DNA of 55,362 nt, from contig SVPI01000010.1 of assembly GCA_015065935.1 (NCBI GenBank), positions 1-55,362 on the forward strand. Direction: 5' to 3'. The DNA comes from Oscillospiraceae bacterium. Its GTDB lineage: Bacteria; Bacillota; Clostridia; Oscillospirales; Acutalibacteraceae. Below are positions 1 to 7,707 of this stretch, in pieces. The notes under the pieces were generated by a model that saw only the letters and a program-made list of their open reading frames with translations, searched no databases and was not told where the DNA came from. A program made the position numbers and the translations under genes. Each line of letters begins with the position of its first letter. The first letter of the stretch is position 1.

Positions 1-775
1 TACCAGAACAAGGCTTAGCTTTGAGGCCGCAATGTATGAGCTGGGTGGCAATGTTATCGGTTTTAGTGAGGCTAACAGCTCCTCTGCCGCAAAGGGCGAG
101 AGCGTTGCCGACACCGCTAAAACCATTAGCTGCTATGCCGATATTATTGCTATGCGTCACCCTAAAGAGGGCGCACCTTTAGTTGCGGCAAACAATGCCA
201 CAATTCCTGTTATTAATGCAGGTGATGGTGGTCACTGCCATCCAACACAAACCCTTGCTGACCTGCTGACAATTTACAGAGAAAAGGGTGGCTTTAATAA
301 CCTAACCGTTGGCTTTTGCGGCGACCTTAAGTTTGGTAGAACGGTTCATTCTCTTATAAATGCCTTGTCAAGATACAGCGGAATTAAGGTAGTGCTCATT
401 TCGCCCGAGGAATTAAAACTCCCAAGCTATATTAAAAAGGACACCTTAAAGAAAAATAATATTCCCTATGTTCAAACTACAAATCTTGAAGAGGTAATAG
501 GGGAGCTGGATATTCTTTATATGACACGCGTTCAAAGAGAGCGTTTCTTTAACGAGGAAGATTATTTAAGACTTAAGGACAGCTATATTTTAGAGCCCTC
601 AAAGCTTAAAAACGCAAAGGCAGATTTGAGCATTATGCATCCACTGCCGAGGGTTAACGAAATCAGCGTTGCCATTGACTCCGACTCCAGGGCCTGTTAT
701 TTTAAGCAGGTGCTTAACGGTAAGTTTATGAGAATGGCACTCATCTTAAAACTTCTCGAGGAGGCAAAAAGATGA
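1..775 (+). CDS. pyrB: Aspartate carbamoyltransferase catalytic subunit, 5'-truncated by window edge
   Basis: Catalyses carbamoyl phosphate + aspartate to carbamoyl aspartate, the committed step of pyrimidine synthesis. The reading frame is open from base 2, so the true start lies upstream of the window. The first visible residues, [10 protein letters not shown], belong to the carbamoyl-phosphate-binding STRTR loop. Later family motifs include a [10 protein letters not shown] segment and [10 protein letters not shown] near the C-terminus. The stop codon overlaps the start of pyrI (ATGA at 772-775), which implies translational coupling of the catalytic and regulatory chains. About 50 N-terminal residues are missing compared with a usual length of about 305. 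Confidence 0.95.
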   Translation, partial: TRTRLSFEAAMYELGGNVIGFSEANSSSAAKGESVADTAKTISCYADIIAMRHPKEGAPLVAANNATIPVINAGDGGHCHPTQTLADLLTIYREKGGFNNLTVGFCGDLKFGRTVHSLINALSRYSGIKVVLISPEELKLPSYIKKDTLKKNNIPYVQTTNLEEVIGELDILYMTRVQRERFFNEEDYLRLKDSYILEPSKLKNAKADLSIMHPLPRVNEISVAIDSDSRACYFKQVLNGKFMRMALILKLLEEAKR

Positions 776-1191
776 ATATTGATTCAATAACAAACGGAAT
801 TGTAATTGACCATATTACAGCAGGTCGCGGAATGCGCCTTTATGAGCTTTTGGGCCTTGACAGCATTGATTGTTCGGTTGCAATTATAAAAAATGTTAAC
901 AGCAAAAAGCAGGGCAAAAAGGATATTATTAAAATTGATGCAGACATAACCGTTGATTTTGATGTTATTGGCTTTGTTGACCCTGATGCTACTGTTAATA
1001 TTATTAAAAACGGCGAGCTTGTAGAAAAGCGCTCAATTGCAATGCCCGAAACCTTAACCAATGTAATTAGATGTAAAAATCCTCGTTGCATAACAACAAC
1101 CGAGCAGGAGCTTGACCACGTTTTCAGGCTTACCGATAAAGAAAACAAGGTCTATCGTTGTTTATATTGCGAAACCAAGGCGGGAATATAG
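772..1191 (+). CDS. pyrI: Aspartate carbamoyltransferase regulatory subunit
   Basis: This is the 139-residue regulatory chain that assembles with PyrB and transmits nucleotide feedback (CTP/ATP in E. coli). The N-terminal nucleotide-binding domain is followed by a C-terminal zinc domain. Its four cysteines are visible in CKNPRC (C-x4-C) and CLYC (C-x2-C), the arrangement that holds the structural zinc contacting PyrB. It overlaps pyrB by four bases, so equal synthesis of both subunits is likely. It is slightly shorter than the E. coli protein (153 residues). No strong terminator is obvious before the purine promoter. Confidence 0.95.
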   Translation: MNIDSITNGIVIDHITAGRGMRLYELLGLDSIDCSVAIIKNVNSKKQGKKDIIKIDADITVDFDVIGFVDPDATVNIIKNGELVEKRSIAMPETLTNVIRCKNPRCITTTEQELDHVFRLTDKENKVYRCLYCETKAGI

Positions 1192-1245
1192 CTTTTTTGC
1201 ACAATAAAGTTTGTTTTTTTGCGGCAAAATGTAACAATTAGCGCC

Positions 1246-1274
1246 TTGACACAAAATGGCCTATATGCTATAAT
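1246..1274 (+). promoter_or_regulatory. Sigma-A-type promoter of the purine operon
   Basis: A perfect -35 TTGACA (1246-1251) is separated by 17 bases from a perfect -10 TATAAT (1269-1274), with TG one base upstream (extended -10). The transcript would begin near 1281, ahead of the riboswitch. Confidence 0.88.
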
Positions 1275-1287
1275 TGTAACGTCAAAA

Positions 1288-1303
1288 ACACTATATCTAG
1301 TCC
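1288..1303 (+). promoter_or_regulatory. NrdR-box-like sequence in the purine leader
   Basis: The 16-mer acactatatctagtcc lies between the probable transcription start and the riboswitch. It matches the NrdR consensus acaCwAtAtaTwgtgt at 13 of 16 positions by my count. It is nearly identical to the box at 23867-23882 upstream of nrdD. A weaker CTATAT copy sits 30 bases upstream (1261-1266), inside the promoter spacer. It is not part of the ZTP aptamer fold. Binding by NrdR is inference. Confidence 0.4.
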
Positions 1304-1387
1304 CTGTGACTGACGGATTTAAGTGGAGCACCACATGGAGCAGGGGAATTTGGGTTTAAAAACCCTTTCAGTCGACCGTCTGGGCAT
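1301..1387 (+). ncRNA. ZTP/ZMP riboswitch (pfl motif) aptamer
   Basis: The sequence carries the conserved 5' half GTGACTGACGG (from 1306) and a GTGG/CCAC hairpin (1322-1333). The conserved 3' element is GACCGTCTGGGCA (1374-1386). P1 can form between CCCTG (1302-1306) and CAGGG (1341-1345). An inner GGGTTTAAAAACCC hairpin (1352-1365) fills the variable linker. These are the hallmarks of the pfl/ZTP class, whose ligands ZMP and ZTP build up when 10-formyl-THF limits the AICAR transformylase reaction. It sits directly upstream of purE and so would control the whole purine/one-carbon operon. Confidence 0.93.
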
Positions 1388-1433
1388 AGTTAAACTCAAA
1401 ACTTGGGTTTAATTGTGCCTATTTTGATTTTTT
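1383..1433 (+). terminator. Riboswitch-controlled intrinsic terminator overlapping the aptamer
   Basis: A 17-bp hairpin with a few G-T pairs forms between 1383-1399 and 1403-1419 (loop aac) and is followed by tattttgatttttt. Its 5' arm starts in the GGGCA of the aptamer's conserved 3' element, so ligand-bound aptamer and terminator exclude each other. This fits a ligand-ON transcriptional switch. The purE ribosome binding site (GGAGG, 1434-1438) follows at once. Confidence 0.88.
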
Positions 1434-1446
1434 GGAGGAAGGAAAA

Positions 1447-1926
1447 ATGAAAAAAGTCGGTATTGTTATGGGAAGCGACTCCGATATGCCTATTATTGAG
1501 AAGGCAATCGCTGTTTTAAAGGAGTTTGAAATTCCTTACGAGGTGCATATTTACTCGGCTCATCGAACCCCTGAGCAGGCAAGAGATTTTGCTGTTAATG
1601 CTCGCAAAAACGGTTTTGGCGCTATTGTTGCCGCCGCAGGAATGGCTGCACATTTAGCAGGTGCCATTGCCGCTAACACAACACTTCCTGTTGTGGGAAT
1701 TCCTTGCAGTAGCGGTGGTCTTGGTGGTCTTGATGCTCTTCTTTCCACCGTTCAAATGCCTTCCGGTATTCCTGTTGCAACCGTTGCTGTTGGCGGCGGT
1801 GCTAATGCAGCAATTCTTTGCGCGCAGATTTTAGCCGTTGAAGACAAAGAACTTGCTGAAAAATTGAATAAAAAACGTGAAAAAGATGCGGCTGTTGTTC
1901 TATCCAAGGATGCAGCGCTTCAATAA
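1447..1926 (+). CDS. purE: N5-carboxyaminoimidazole ribonucleotide mutase (AIR carboxylase catalytic subunit)
   Basis: Converts N5-CAIR to CAIR in purine synthesis. At 159 residues it is normal for a class I PurE. The motifs MGSDSD at the N-terminus, SAHRTPEQA and [10 protein letters not shown] line the active site and the octamer interface. The start is ATG at 1447, eight bases after GGAGG. An in-frame TTG at 1432 overlaps that ribosome binding site and is not the start. The class I look suggests an ATP-dependent PurK partner, but no purK is in this operon. It is the first gene after the ZTP riboswitch. Confidence 0.95.
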   Translation: MKKVGIVMGSDSDMPIIEKAIAVLKEFEIPYEVHIYSAHRTPEQARDFAVNARKNGFGAIVAAAGMAAHLAGAIAANTTLPVVGIPCSSGGLGGLDALLSTVQMPSGIPVATVAVGGGANAAILCAQILAVEDKELAEKLNKKREKDAAVVLSKDAALQ

Positions 1927-1961
1927 ATTTATCTTTCAAATTTTTTAAGGAGAAAAAAGCT

Positions 1962-2648
1962 ATGGAAAACAAATTACTTTACAGAGGAAAAACAAAGGAT
2001 GTATTTGCACTTGAAAACGGCAACTGCCTCTTAAAATTTAAGGATGATTGCACCGGTAAAGATGGTGTCTTTGACCCCGGTGAAAATTCGGTTGGTCTTA
2101 CCATTGACGGCGTTGGCGATGTTAACCTTCGTATGTCAATTTATTTCTTTGAGAAAATCAATGCCGCAGGCATTAAAACTCACTATGTTAGTGCCGACCT
2201 TGAAAACACTACAATGGAGGTCTTAAAGGCAAAGGTTTTCGGCCATGGTCTTGAGGTTATCTGCCGTTATAAGGCTGTTGGTAGCTTTATTCGCCGCTAT
2301 GGTGCTTACATTGAAGATGGCGCTGACCTTGATGCTTATGTTGAAACTACCCTTAAAGATGATGCAAAGGGCGACCCGCTTATCACTAAGGATGGTCTTG
2401 TTGCCATCGGTGTTATGACCGAAAAACAGTATGATGATATTAAGGATATGACCCGCAAGATTACAAAAATTGTTGCCGATGACCTTAAAGAAAAGGGTCT
2501 TGACCTTTATGATATTAAGTTTGAGTTTGGCTATGACGCTAACGGCGATGTAATGCTCATTGATGAAATCGCATCCGGCAATATGCGCGTTTATAAAAAC
2601 GGCGAATATATTGACCCTATGACACTTTCTAAACTTTTCTTCGCATAA
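1962..2648 (+). CDS. purC: Phosphoribosylaminoimidazole-succinocarboxamide (SAICAR) synthase
   Basis: Joins CAIR with aspartate using ATP to give SAICAR. At 228 residues it has the usual bacterial length. It begins [13 protein letters not shown], the glycine-rich ATP-binding start of the SAICAR synthase fold. It also contains [17 protein letters not shown] and the C-terminal [13 protein letters not shown], where the family normally reads (L)xDExxxPDxxR(x)W. AAGGAG precedes the ATG. It lies 35 bases after purE. Confidence 0.95.
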   Translation: MENKLLYRGKTKDVFALENGNCLLKFKDDCTGKDGVFDPGENSVGLTIDGVGDVNLRMSIYFFEKINAAGIKTHYVSADLENTTMEVLKAKVFGHGLEVICRYKAVGSFIRRYGAYIEDGADLDAYVETTLKDDAKGDPLITKDGLVAIGVMTEKQYDDIKDMTRKITKIVADDLKEKGLDLYDIKFEFGYDANGDVMLIDEIASGNMRVYKNGEYIDPMTLSKLFFA

Positions 2649-2668
2649 TTTTTAAAGGAGTAAATTAA

Positions 2669-4093
2669 ATGGGCGGATTTTTCGGCGTTGTAAGCCATAA
2701 CGATGCCATTGCCGATGTTTTCTTCGGCACTGATTATCATTCACATCTAGGTACCCGCCGAGGCGGTATTGCCGCATGGGATAAAGAACTTGGCTTACAA
2801 AGAGAAATACATAACATTCAAAATTCACCTTTCAGAACAAAGTTTGAAAAGGTTTTTGATGAAATGCAGGGCACCTCGGCAATCGGTTGCATTAGCGACT
2901 TTGACCCACAACCCCTTATTATCAGCTCAAACCTTGGCACCTATGCCATTTGTGTTATCGGCGCAGTAACAAACGCTAAACAACTGATTGATAACTTTCT
3001 TTCGTTTAGCGGCGGCCATTTTTGTGCAATGACGGGCGGCGCTGTCAACAGCACCGAGCTTGTTGCCGCACTTATCAATCAGAAGAGCGATTTTGTTGAT
3101 GGCATTAAGTTTGCGCAAAAGGAAATTAAAGGCAGTGCTAATATTTTAATTTTGAAGGATAACGGCGCTGTTATAGCCGCAAGAGACCGCCTTGGCAGGC
3201 TTCCTATCCTTGTAGGCAAAAACGAAAACGGCTACTGCGTTACCTTTGAATCCTTTGCTTCAATGAAGCTGGGATATGCTGATGTTAAAGAGCTAGGCCC
3301 CGGCGAAATTGTTGAAATCACTGCCGATTCCTGCGAACAGCTGGCAGCCCCGGGAAAGAAAAAGCGAATTTGCTCATTCCTTTGGAGTTATTACGGCTAT
3401 CCTACCTCGACCTATGAGGGCGTCAATGTTGAAATGATGCGTTTCAAAAACGGCGCAATAATGGCAGAAAACGATGCAAAACAATGCCTTTCAACGGATA
3501 TTGATTATGTGGGTGGCGTTCCTGATTCGGGTATTCCTCATGCCATTGGCTATGCTAACGCAAGCCGTACCCCTTACGCCCGTGCTTTTATTAAGTACAC
3601 CCCAACCTGGTCAAGAAGCTTTATTCCTGCAAGTCAGACTGAGCGTAATAGGGTAGCGAAAATGAAACAAATCCCCGTTCACGACTTTATTAAGGATAAA
3701 AAACTGCTTTTTGTGGATGATTCCATTGTTCGCGGAACACAGCTTAAGGAAACTGTTGATTTTCTTTATGATAACGGCGCTAAAGAGGTGCATATGCGCT
3801 CCGCTTGTCCTCCTATTATGTACGCTTGTAAGTATCTTAACTTCTCCCGCGCTACAAACGATAACGAGCTTATTGCACGCAGGGTTATTCTTGAACTTGA
3901 GGGTGAAGAGGGCTTTAATCACATTGATGAGTATACTGATTCCTCCACCGAGCGCGGTCAAAAACTGAGAAAAGCTATTGCTGAAAAATTCAATTTTGCT
4001 TCTCTTGAATTCCAGACCCTCGAGGGTATCATAAAGGCAATCGGTATTGATGAATGTGAGCTTTGCACCTATTGCTGGAACGGAAAGGAATAA
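2669..4093 (+). CDS. purF: PurF-like amidophosphoribosyltransferase lacking the N-terminal catalytic cysteine
   Basis: By position and C-terminal half this is the enzyme that makes phosphoribosylamine from PRPP. It has an N-terminal Ntn-type glutaminase-like domain (about 1-230) and a type I phosphoribosyltransferase domain with the PRPP loop LLFVDDSIVRGTQ. Cysteines matching the Fe-S cluster ligands of B. subtilis PurF seem to be kept: RICSF near 230, ACKYL near 390, and CELCTYC at the end. The N-terminus reads MGGFFGVVS, whereas classical PurF has CG(V/I)FG after processing. The glutaminase nucleophile is therefore missing and the enzyme may use ammonia or another amidotransferase. A second, classical PurF elsewhere cannot be excluded. 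474 residues. Confidence 0.85.
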   Translation: MGGFFGVVSHNDAIADVFFGTDYHSHLGTRRGGIAAWDKELGLQREIHNIQNSPFRTKFEKVFDEMQGTSAIGCISDFDPQPLIISSNLGTYAICVIGAVTNAKQLIDNFLSFSGGHFCAMTGGAVNSTELVAALINQKSDFVDGIKFAQKEIKGSANILILKDNGAVIAARDRLGRLPILVGKNENGYCVTFESFASMKLGYADVKELGPGEIVEITADSCEQLAAPGKKKRICSFLWSYYGYPTSTYEGVNVEMMRFKNGAIMAENDAKQCLSTDIDYVGGVPDSGIPHAIGYANASRTPYARAFIKYTPTWSRSFIPASQTERNRVAKMKQIPVHDFIKDKKLLFVDDSIVRGTQLKETVDFLYDNGAKEVHMRSACPPIMYACKYLNFSRATNDNELIARRVILELEGEEGFNHIDEYTDSSTERGQKLRKAIAEKFNFASLEFQTLEGIIKAIGIDECELCTYCWNGKE

Positions 4094-4099
4094 AAAAAT

Positions 4100-5143
4100 A
4101 TGCATAATAAATCTAAATCTGACAGCTATGCAGCCGCAGGTGTTGATATTACTGCAGGCTACAAATCTGTTGAACTTATGAAAAAGCACATTGCTCGCAC
4201 AAAAAATGAGGGATGCCTTGATGATGTCGGCGGCTTCGGCGGTTGCTTCGGTCTTAACCTTGAGGGTATTTCCGAGCCCGTTCTTGTTGCGGGAACTGAT
4301 GGCTGCGGCACCAAGGTTAAACTTGCCCAGCTTCTTGATAAGCACGACACCATTGGTATTGATGCCGTTGCAATGTGTGTTAACGATATTATCTGCTGCG
4401 GAGCAAAACCTCTTTTCTTTCTTGATTACATTGCTTGCGGCAAAAACTTCCCTGAAAAGATTGCTGATATCGTAGGCGGCGTTGCAGAGGGCTGTGTTCA
4501 GGCAGGGTGCGCTCTTATTGGCGGCGAAACTGCAGAGCATCCCGGTCTTATGCCCGAAGAGGATTATGACCTTGCAGGCTACTGCACCGGTATTGTTGAT
4601 AAAAAGAAAATGCTTGATAATAAAAAGGTTGCCGAGGGCGATGCAATTATTGCTTTGGCTTCAACCGGTGTTCATTCAAACGGCTTTTCTTTAGTTCGAA
4701 AGGTGTTCGATATTGAATCGGCAGACCTTAACGCTTATAAGGATGAACTTGGCGGTAAGACACTTGGTGAAACATTACTTACACCTACCAAAATCTATGT
4801 TAAATCTATGCTTGCTTTAATGAAAGAGGTTGAGGTAAGGGCAGTTTCTCATATCACAGGCGGCGGCTTCTATGAAAACATTCCGAGAAGCCTGCCTGAA
4901 GGATTTTCAGCCAAAATTAAGAAGAGTGATGTTCGCGTGCTTCCTATTTTCAACCTTATTGCAAAGGTTGGCAATATTCCCGAACGCGATATGTTTAACA
5001 CATTTAATATGGGTGTTGGAATGAGCGTTATAGTTCCCGCCGCAGATGCCGAAAAGGCGGTTGAAATTTTAAATGCAAACGGCGAAACGGCTTATATCCT
5101 CGGTAGCATTGTTAAGAGCGACGAGGGCGTTATTTTAGAATAA
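4100..5143 (+). CDS. purM: Phosphoribosylformylglycinamidine cyclo-ligase (AIR synthetase)
   Basis: ATP-dependent ring closure of FGAM to AIR. 347 residues, the normal length. The N-terminal sequence YAAAGVDITAGYKSVELMK and the GTDGCGTKVKLA segment are typical of PurM. GGETAEHPG and HITGGGFYENIPR are the conserved glycine-rich loops shared with PurL and the ThiL fold. It begins six bases after the purF stop, in the same operon. Confidence 0.96.
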   Translation: MHNKSKSDSYAAAGVDITAGYKSVELMKKHIARTKNEGCLDDVGGFGGCFGLNLEGISEPVLVAGTDGCGTKVKLAQLLDKHDTIGIDAVAMCVNDIICCGAKPLFFLDYIACGKNFPEKIADIVGGVAEGCVQAGCALIGGETAEHPGLMPEEDYDLAGYCTGIVDKKKMLDNKKVAEGDAIIALASTGVHSNGFSLVRKVFDIESADLNAYKDELGGKTLGETLLTPTKIYVKSMLALMKEVEVRAVSHITGGGFYENIPRSLPEGFSAKIKKSDVRVLPIFNLIAKVGNIPERDMFNTFNMGVGMSVIVPAADAEKAVEILNANGETAYILGSIVKSDEGVILE

Positions 5144-5166
5144 TAAATAAACTCGGTGGTGTAATT

Positions 5167-5772
5167 ATGCTTCATGCTCGTATTGCCGTTTTGGTTTCAG
5201 GTGGCGGCACAAATTTGCAGGCGCTTATTGATGCACAGCACAGCGGAATTATTAAAAGCGGTGAGATTTCTCTTGTTGTTTCTAATAAAAGTGATGCTTA
5301 TGCTCTTACTCGTGCCGCAAATGCCGACATAAAAACGGTGGTTATTGAGAAAAAGGGTAATCCTTTCTTTGAGGAACAGCTAATAGAAAAACTTGATAAC
5401 GAAAAAATCGATATAATTGTTCTTGCAGGCTTTATGTGCATTTTATCGGAAAGGTTTACAAGACATTTTGAAAACCGAATTATCAATGTTCATCCATCCC
5501 TTATTCCATCCTTTTGCGGCGAGGGCTTTTATGGCCTTAAAGTTCATGAGGCTGCCCTTAATTATGGCGTAAAGGTAACAGGTGCTACGGTACATTTTGT
5601 AAACGAAATTCCCGATGGCGGCAAGATTATTTTACAAAAGGCTGTTGAAATTAAGGAAGGGGATACCCCCGAGGTTTTGCAGAAAAGAGTTATGGAACAG
5701 GCCGAATGGAAAATTTTACCCGAGGCCTGCGAAATGGTATGTAAAGAAATTTTAAAAGGTGAGGAAAAATAA
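5167..5772 (+). CDS. purN: Phosphoribosylglycinamide formyltransferase (10-formyl-THF dependent)
   Basis: Transfers the formyl group of 10-formyl-THF to GAR. The N-terminus IAVLVSGGGTNLQALID is the phosphate-binding loop. The catalytic triad is visible as Asn and His in INVHPSLIP and Asp in IPDGGKI. 201 residues, typical. It uses the cofactor whose shortage the upstream riboswitch reports. The start is ATG after GGTGGTG. Confidence 0.95.
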   Translation: MLHARIAVLVSGGGTNLQALIDAQHSGIIKSGEISLVVSNKSDAYALTRAANADIKTVVIEKKGNPFFEEQLIEKLDNEKIDIIVLAGFMCILSERFTRHFENRIINVHPSLIPSFCGEGFYGLKVHEAALNYGVKVTGATVHFVNEIPDGGKIILQKAVEIKEGDTPEVLQKRVMEQAEWKILPEACEMVCKEILKGEEK

Positions 5773-6489
5773 ATGAAGGTTTCAAATATAGAAAAGGAAT
5801 TAAATTCACTGGCATATCATGGCAGAGGTATTATAATCGGCAAGAGTGCTGATTCCAAAAAGGCTGTAACTGCTTATTTTATTATGGGCAGAAGCGAAAA
5901 TAGCCGCAACCGCGTTTTTGTGCTTGAAGGCGATGCTATGAGAACAAAGGCCTTTGATGAATCCAAAATGACCGACCCTCATCTTATAATTTATTATCCT
6001 GTTCGCGTGCTTGGTAATAAAACCATTGTTACCAACGGCGACCAAACCGACACTATTTATGACCTTATGGACAAGCAGATGACCTTTGAACAGGCTCTCC
6101 GCACCCGCGAATTTGAGGATGATAAGCCTAATTTCACTCCCCGCATTTCGGGCATCATTCGTCGTGAGACCGATGGAATGAATTTTGCAATGTCAATTTT
6201 AAAATCTGCCGAGGGCGATGATTCCTCCTGCGAGAGATTTACCTATGCTTATTCAAATCCTAAAGCAGGATTTGCTAAATTTATCCACACATATAATGGC
6301 GACGGAAACCCGCTTCCTTCCTTTGAGGGAGAGCCTAAAACATTAGAACTTCCCGATGTTTCCATTGATGAACTTACCGACCTTATCTGGACTAATTTAA
6401 ACGAAGACAACAAGGTTTCTCTTTTTGTAAGATATATTGATATCGAAACAGGCGAATATGAAACCAGAGTTGTTAACAAAAATAAATAA
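5773..6489 (+). CDS. purO: IMP cyclohydrolase, PurO type
   Basis: Closes FAICAR to IMP, the last step of the pathway. 238 residues. The sequence YHGRGIIIGKSADSK and the motif AYFIMGRSENSRNR are characteristic of the PurO family, first described in archaea and found in some Clostridia. It is unrelated to the N-terminal cyclohydrolase domain of PurH. It starts immediately after the purN stop and precedes a stand-alone AICAR transformylase, so the two activities of bifunctional PurH are split here between unrelated genes. Family assignment is from motif memory. Confidence 0.85.
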   Translation: MKVSNIEKELNSLAYHGRGIIIGKSADSKKAVTAYFIMGRSENSRNRVFVLEGDAMRTKAFDESKMTDPHLIIYYPVRVLGNKTIVTNGDQTDTIYDLMDKQMTFEQALRTREFEDDKPNFTPRISGIIRRETDGMNFAMSILKSAEGDDSSCERFTYAYSNPKAGFAKFIHTYNGDGNPLPSFEGEPKTLELPDVSIDELTDLIWTNLNEDNKVSLFVRYIDIETGEYETRVVNKNK

Positions 6490-6504
6490 TTGGAGTTAAA
6501 GAAA

Positions 6505-7689
6505 ATGAAAGAATTTGAACTTAAATATGGCTGTAACCCTAACCAAAAGCCTGCAAAAATCTTTATGCACGATGGAAGCGAGCTACCCATTGAAATTCTA
6601 AACGGCAGACCCGGTTTTATTAACTTTCTCGATGCCTTTAACTCCTGGCAGCTTGTAAAGGAGCTAAAGGAAGCTCTCGGTATGCCGGCTGTAACCTCTT
6701 TTAAGCACGTTAGCCCCACCTCGGCTGCTATCGGTTTACCCCTTTCTGATAAGCTTAAAAAGGCCTGCTTTGTTGATGATGTCAAGGGCCTTGATGAATC
6801 GCCCCTTGCCTGCGCCTATGCCAGAGCACGCGGAACCGACCGTATGTGCTCCTTTGGCGACTGGGTAGCGCTTTCTGATGTTTGTGATGTTGCAACTGCA
6901 AACCTTATTAAGCGCGAGGTTTCTGATGGCGTTATTGCCCCCGGTTACGAGCCCGAGGCCCTTGAAATTTTAAAATCAAAGAGAAAGGGCACCTATAATA
7001 TAGTTAAAATTGACCCCGAATATGTTCCCACACCAACCGAACATAAGCAGGTTTATGGCATTACCTTTGAACAGGGAAGAAACGAGTTTAAAATTAACCG
7101 CGAACTTCTTTCAAATATTGTTACCGAGAAAAAGGATATGCCCGAAAGTGCTGTACGCGACCTTATCGTTGCTCTTATTACTCTTAAATACACACAGTCC
7201 AATTCCGTTTGCTATGCAGTTGATGGCCAGGCAATCGGTGTAGGAGCAGGTCAGCAGTCCCGCGTTCATTGTACTCGTCTTGCAGGCGGCAAGGCAGATA
7301 CCTGGCAGCTTCGCCAGCACGACAAGGTTTTAAACCTGCCTTTTAAAGATACGCTCGGTCGCCCCGACAGAGATAACGTTATTGACGGATATATTAACCA
7401 AAACGAAGAGGATGTTTGTGCAGAGGGTAATTGGCAGAAGTACTTTACCGTTCGCCCCGAACCCTTTACCCGTGAGGAGCAAAGAGCCTATCTTGATACC
7501 ATTACAGGCGTTGCCCTGGGCTCCGATGCGTTTTTCCCCTTTGATGACAACATTGAAAGAGCTAAAAAGAGCGGTGTTTCCTACATTGCAGAGCCCGGTG
7601 GCTCCATTCGCGATGATATTGTTATTGATTGCTGCAATAAGTACGGAATGTCAATGGCATTCACAGGAATGCGCCTTTTCCATCACTAA
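6505..7689 (+). CDS. purH: AICAR transformylase, stand-alone PurH C-terminal-type enzyme
   Basis: Formylates AICAR with 10-formyl-THF to FAICAR. 394 residues, against about 510 for bifunctional PurH, because the MGS-like IMP cyclohydrolase domain is absent. Visible motifs are LKYGCNPNQKPAK at the start, SFKHVSPTSAAIG and the C-terminal EPGGSIRDD. The ATG at 6505 follows GGAG at 6492-6495; the in-frame TTG at 6490 overlaps that site. Its substrate AICAR ribotide (ZMP) is the ligand of the leader riboswitch, so this is the main feedback point of the operon. It pairs functionally with the preceding PurO. Confidence 0.92.
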   Translation: MKEFELKYGCNPNQKPAKIFMHDGSELPIEILNGRPGFINFLDAFNSWQLVKELKEALGMPAVTSFKHVSPTSAAIGLPLSDKLKKACFVDDVKGLDESPLACAYARARGTDRMCSFGDWVALSDVCDVATANLIKREVSDGVIAPGYEPEALEILKSKRKGTYNIVKIDPEYVPTPTEHKQVYGITFEQGRNEFKINRELLSNIVTEKKDMPESAVRDLIVALITLKYTQSNSVCYAVDGQAIGVGAGQQSRVHCTRLAGGKADTWQLRQHDKVLNLPFKDTLGRPDRDNVIDGYINQNEEDVCAEGNWQKYFTVRPEPFTREEQRAYLDTITGVALGSDAFFPFDDNIERAKKSGVSYIAEPGGSIRDDIVIDCCNKYGMSMAFTGMRLFHH

Positions 7690-7707
7690 TTTTTTGGAGA
7701 TTTATAA

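Noticed and set aside
1432-1446. TTG start of purE at 1432
   Set aside because: It would overlap the strong GGAGG at 1434-1438, which is ideally spaced for ATG 1447.
3611-4540. 309-residue minus-strand open frame
   Set aside because: It lies antisense to the well-supported purF-like and purM genes, without its own ribosome binding site or recognisable domains.
6249-6785. 178-residue minus-strand open frame
   Set aside because: Antisense to purO and the AICAR transformylase, with no homology that I can see.
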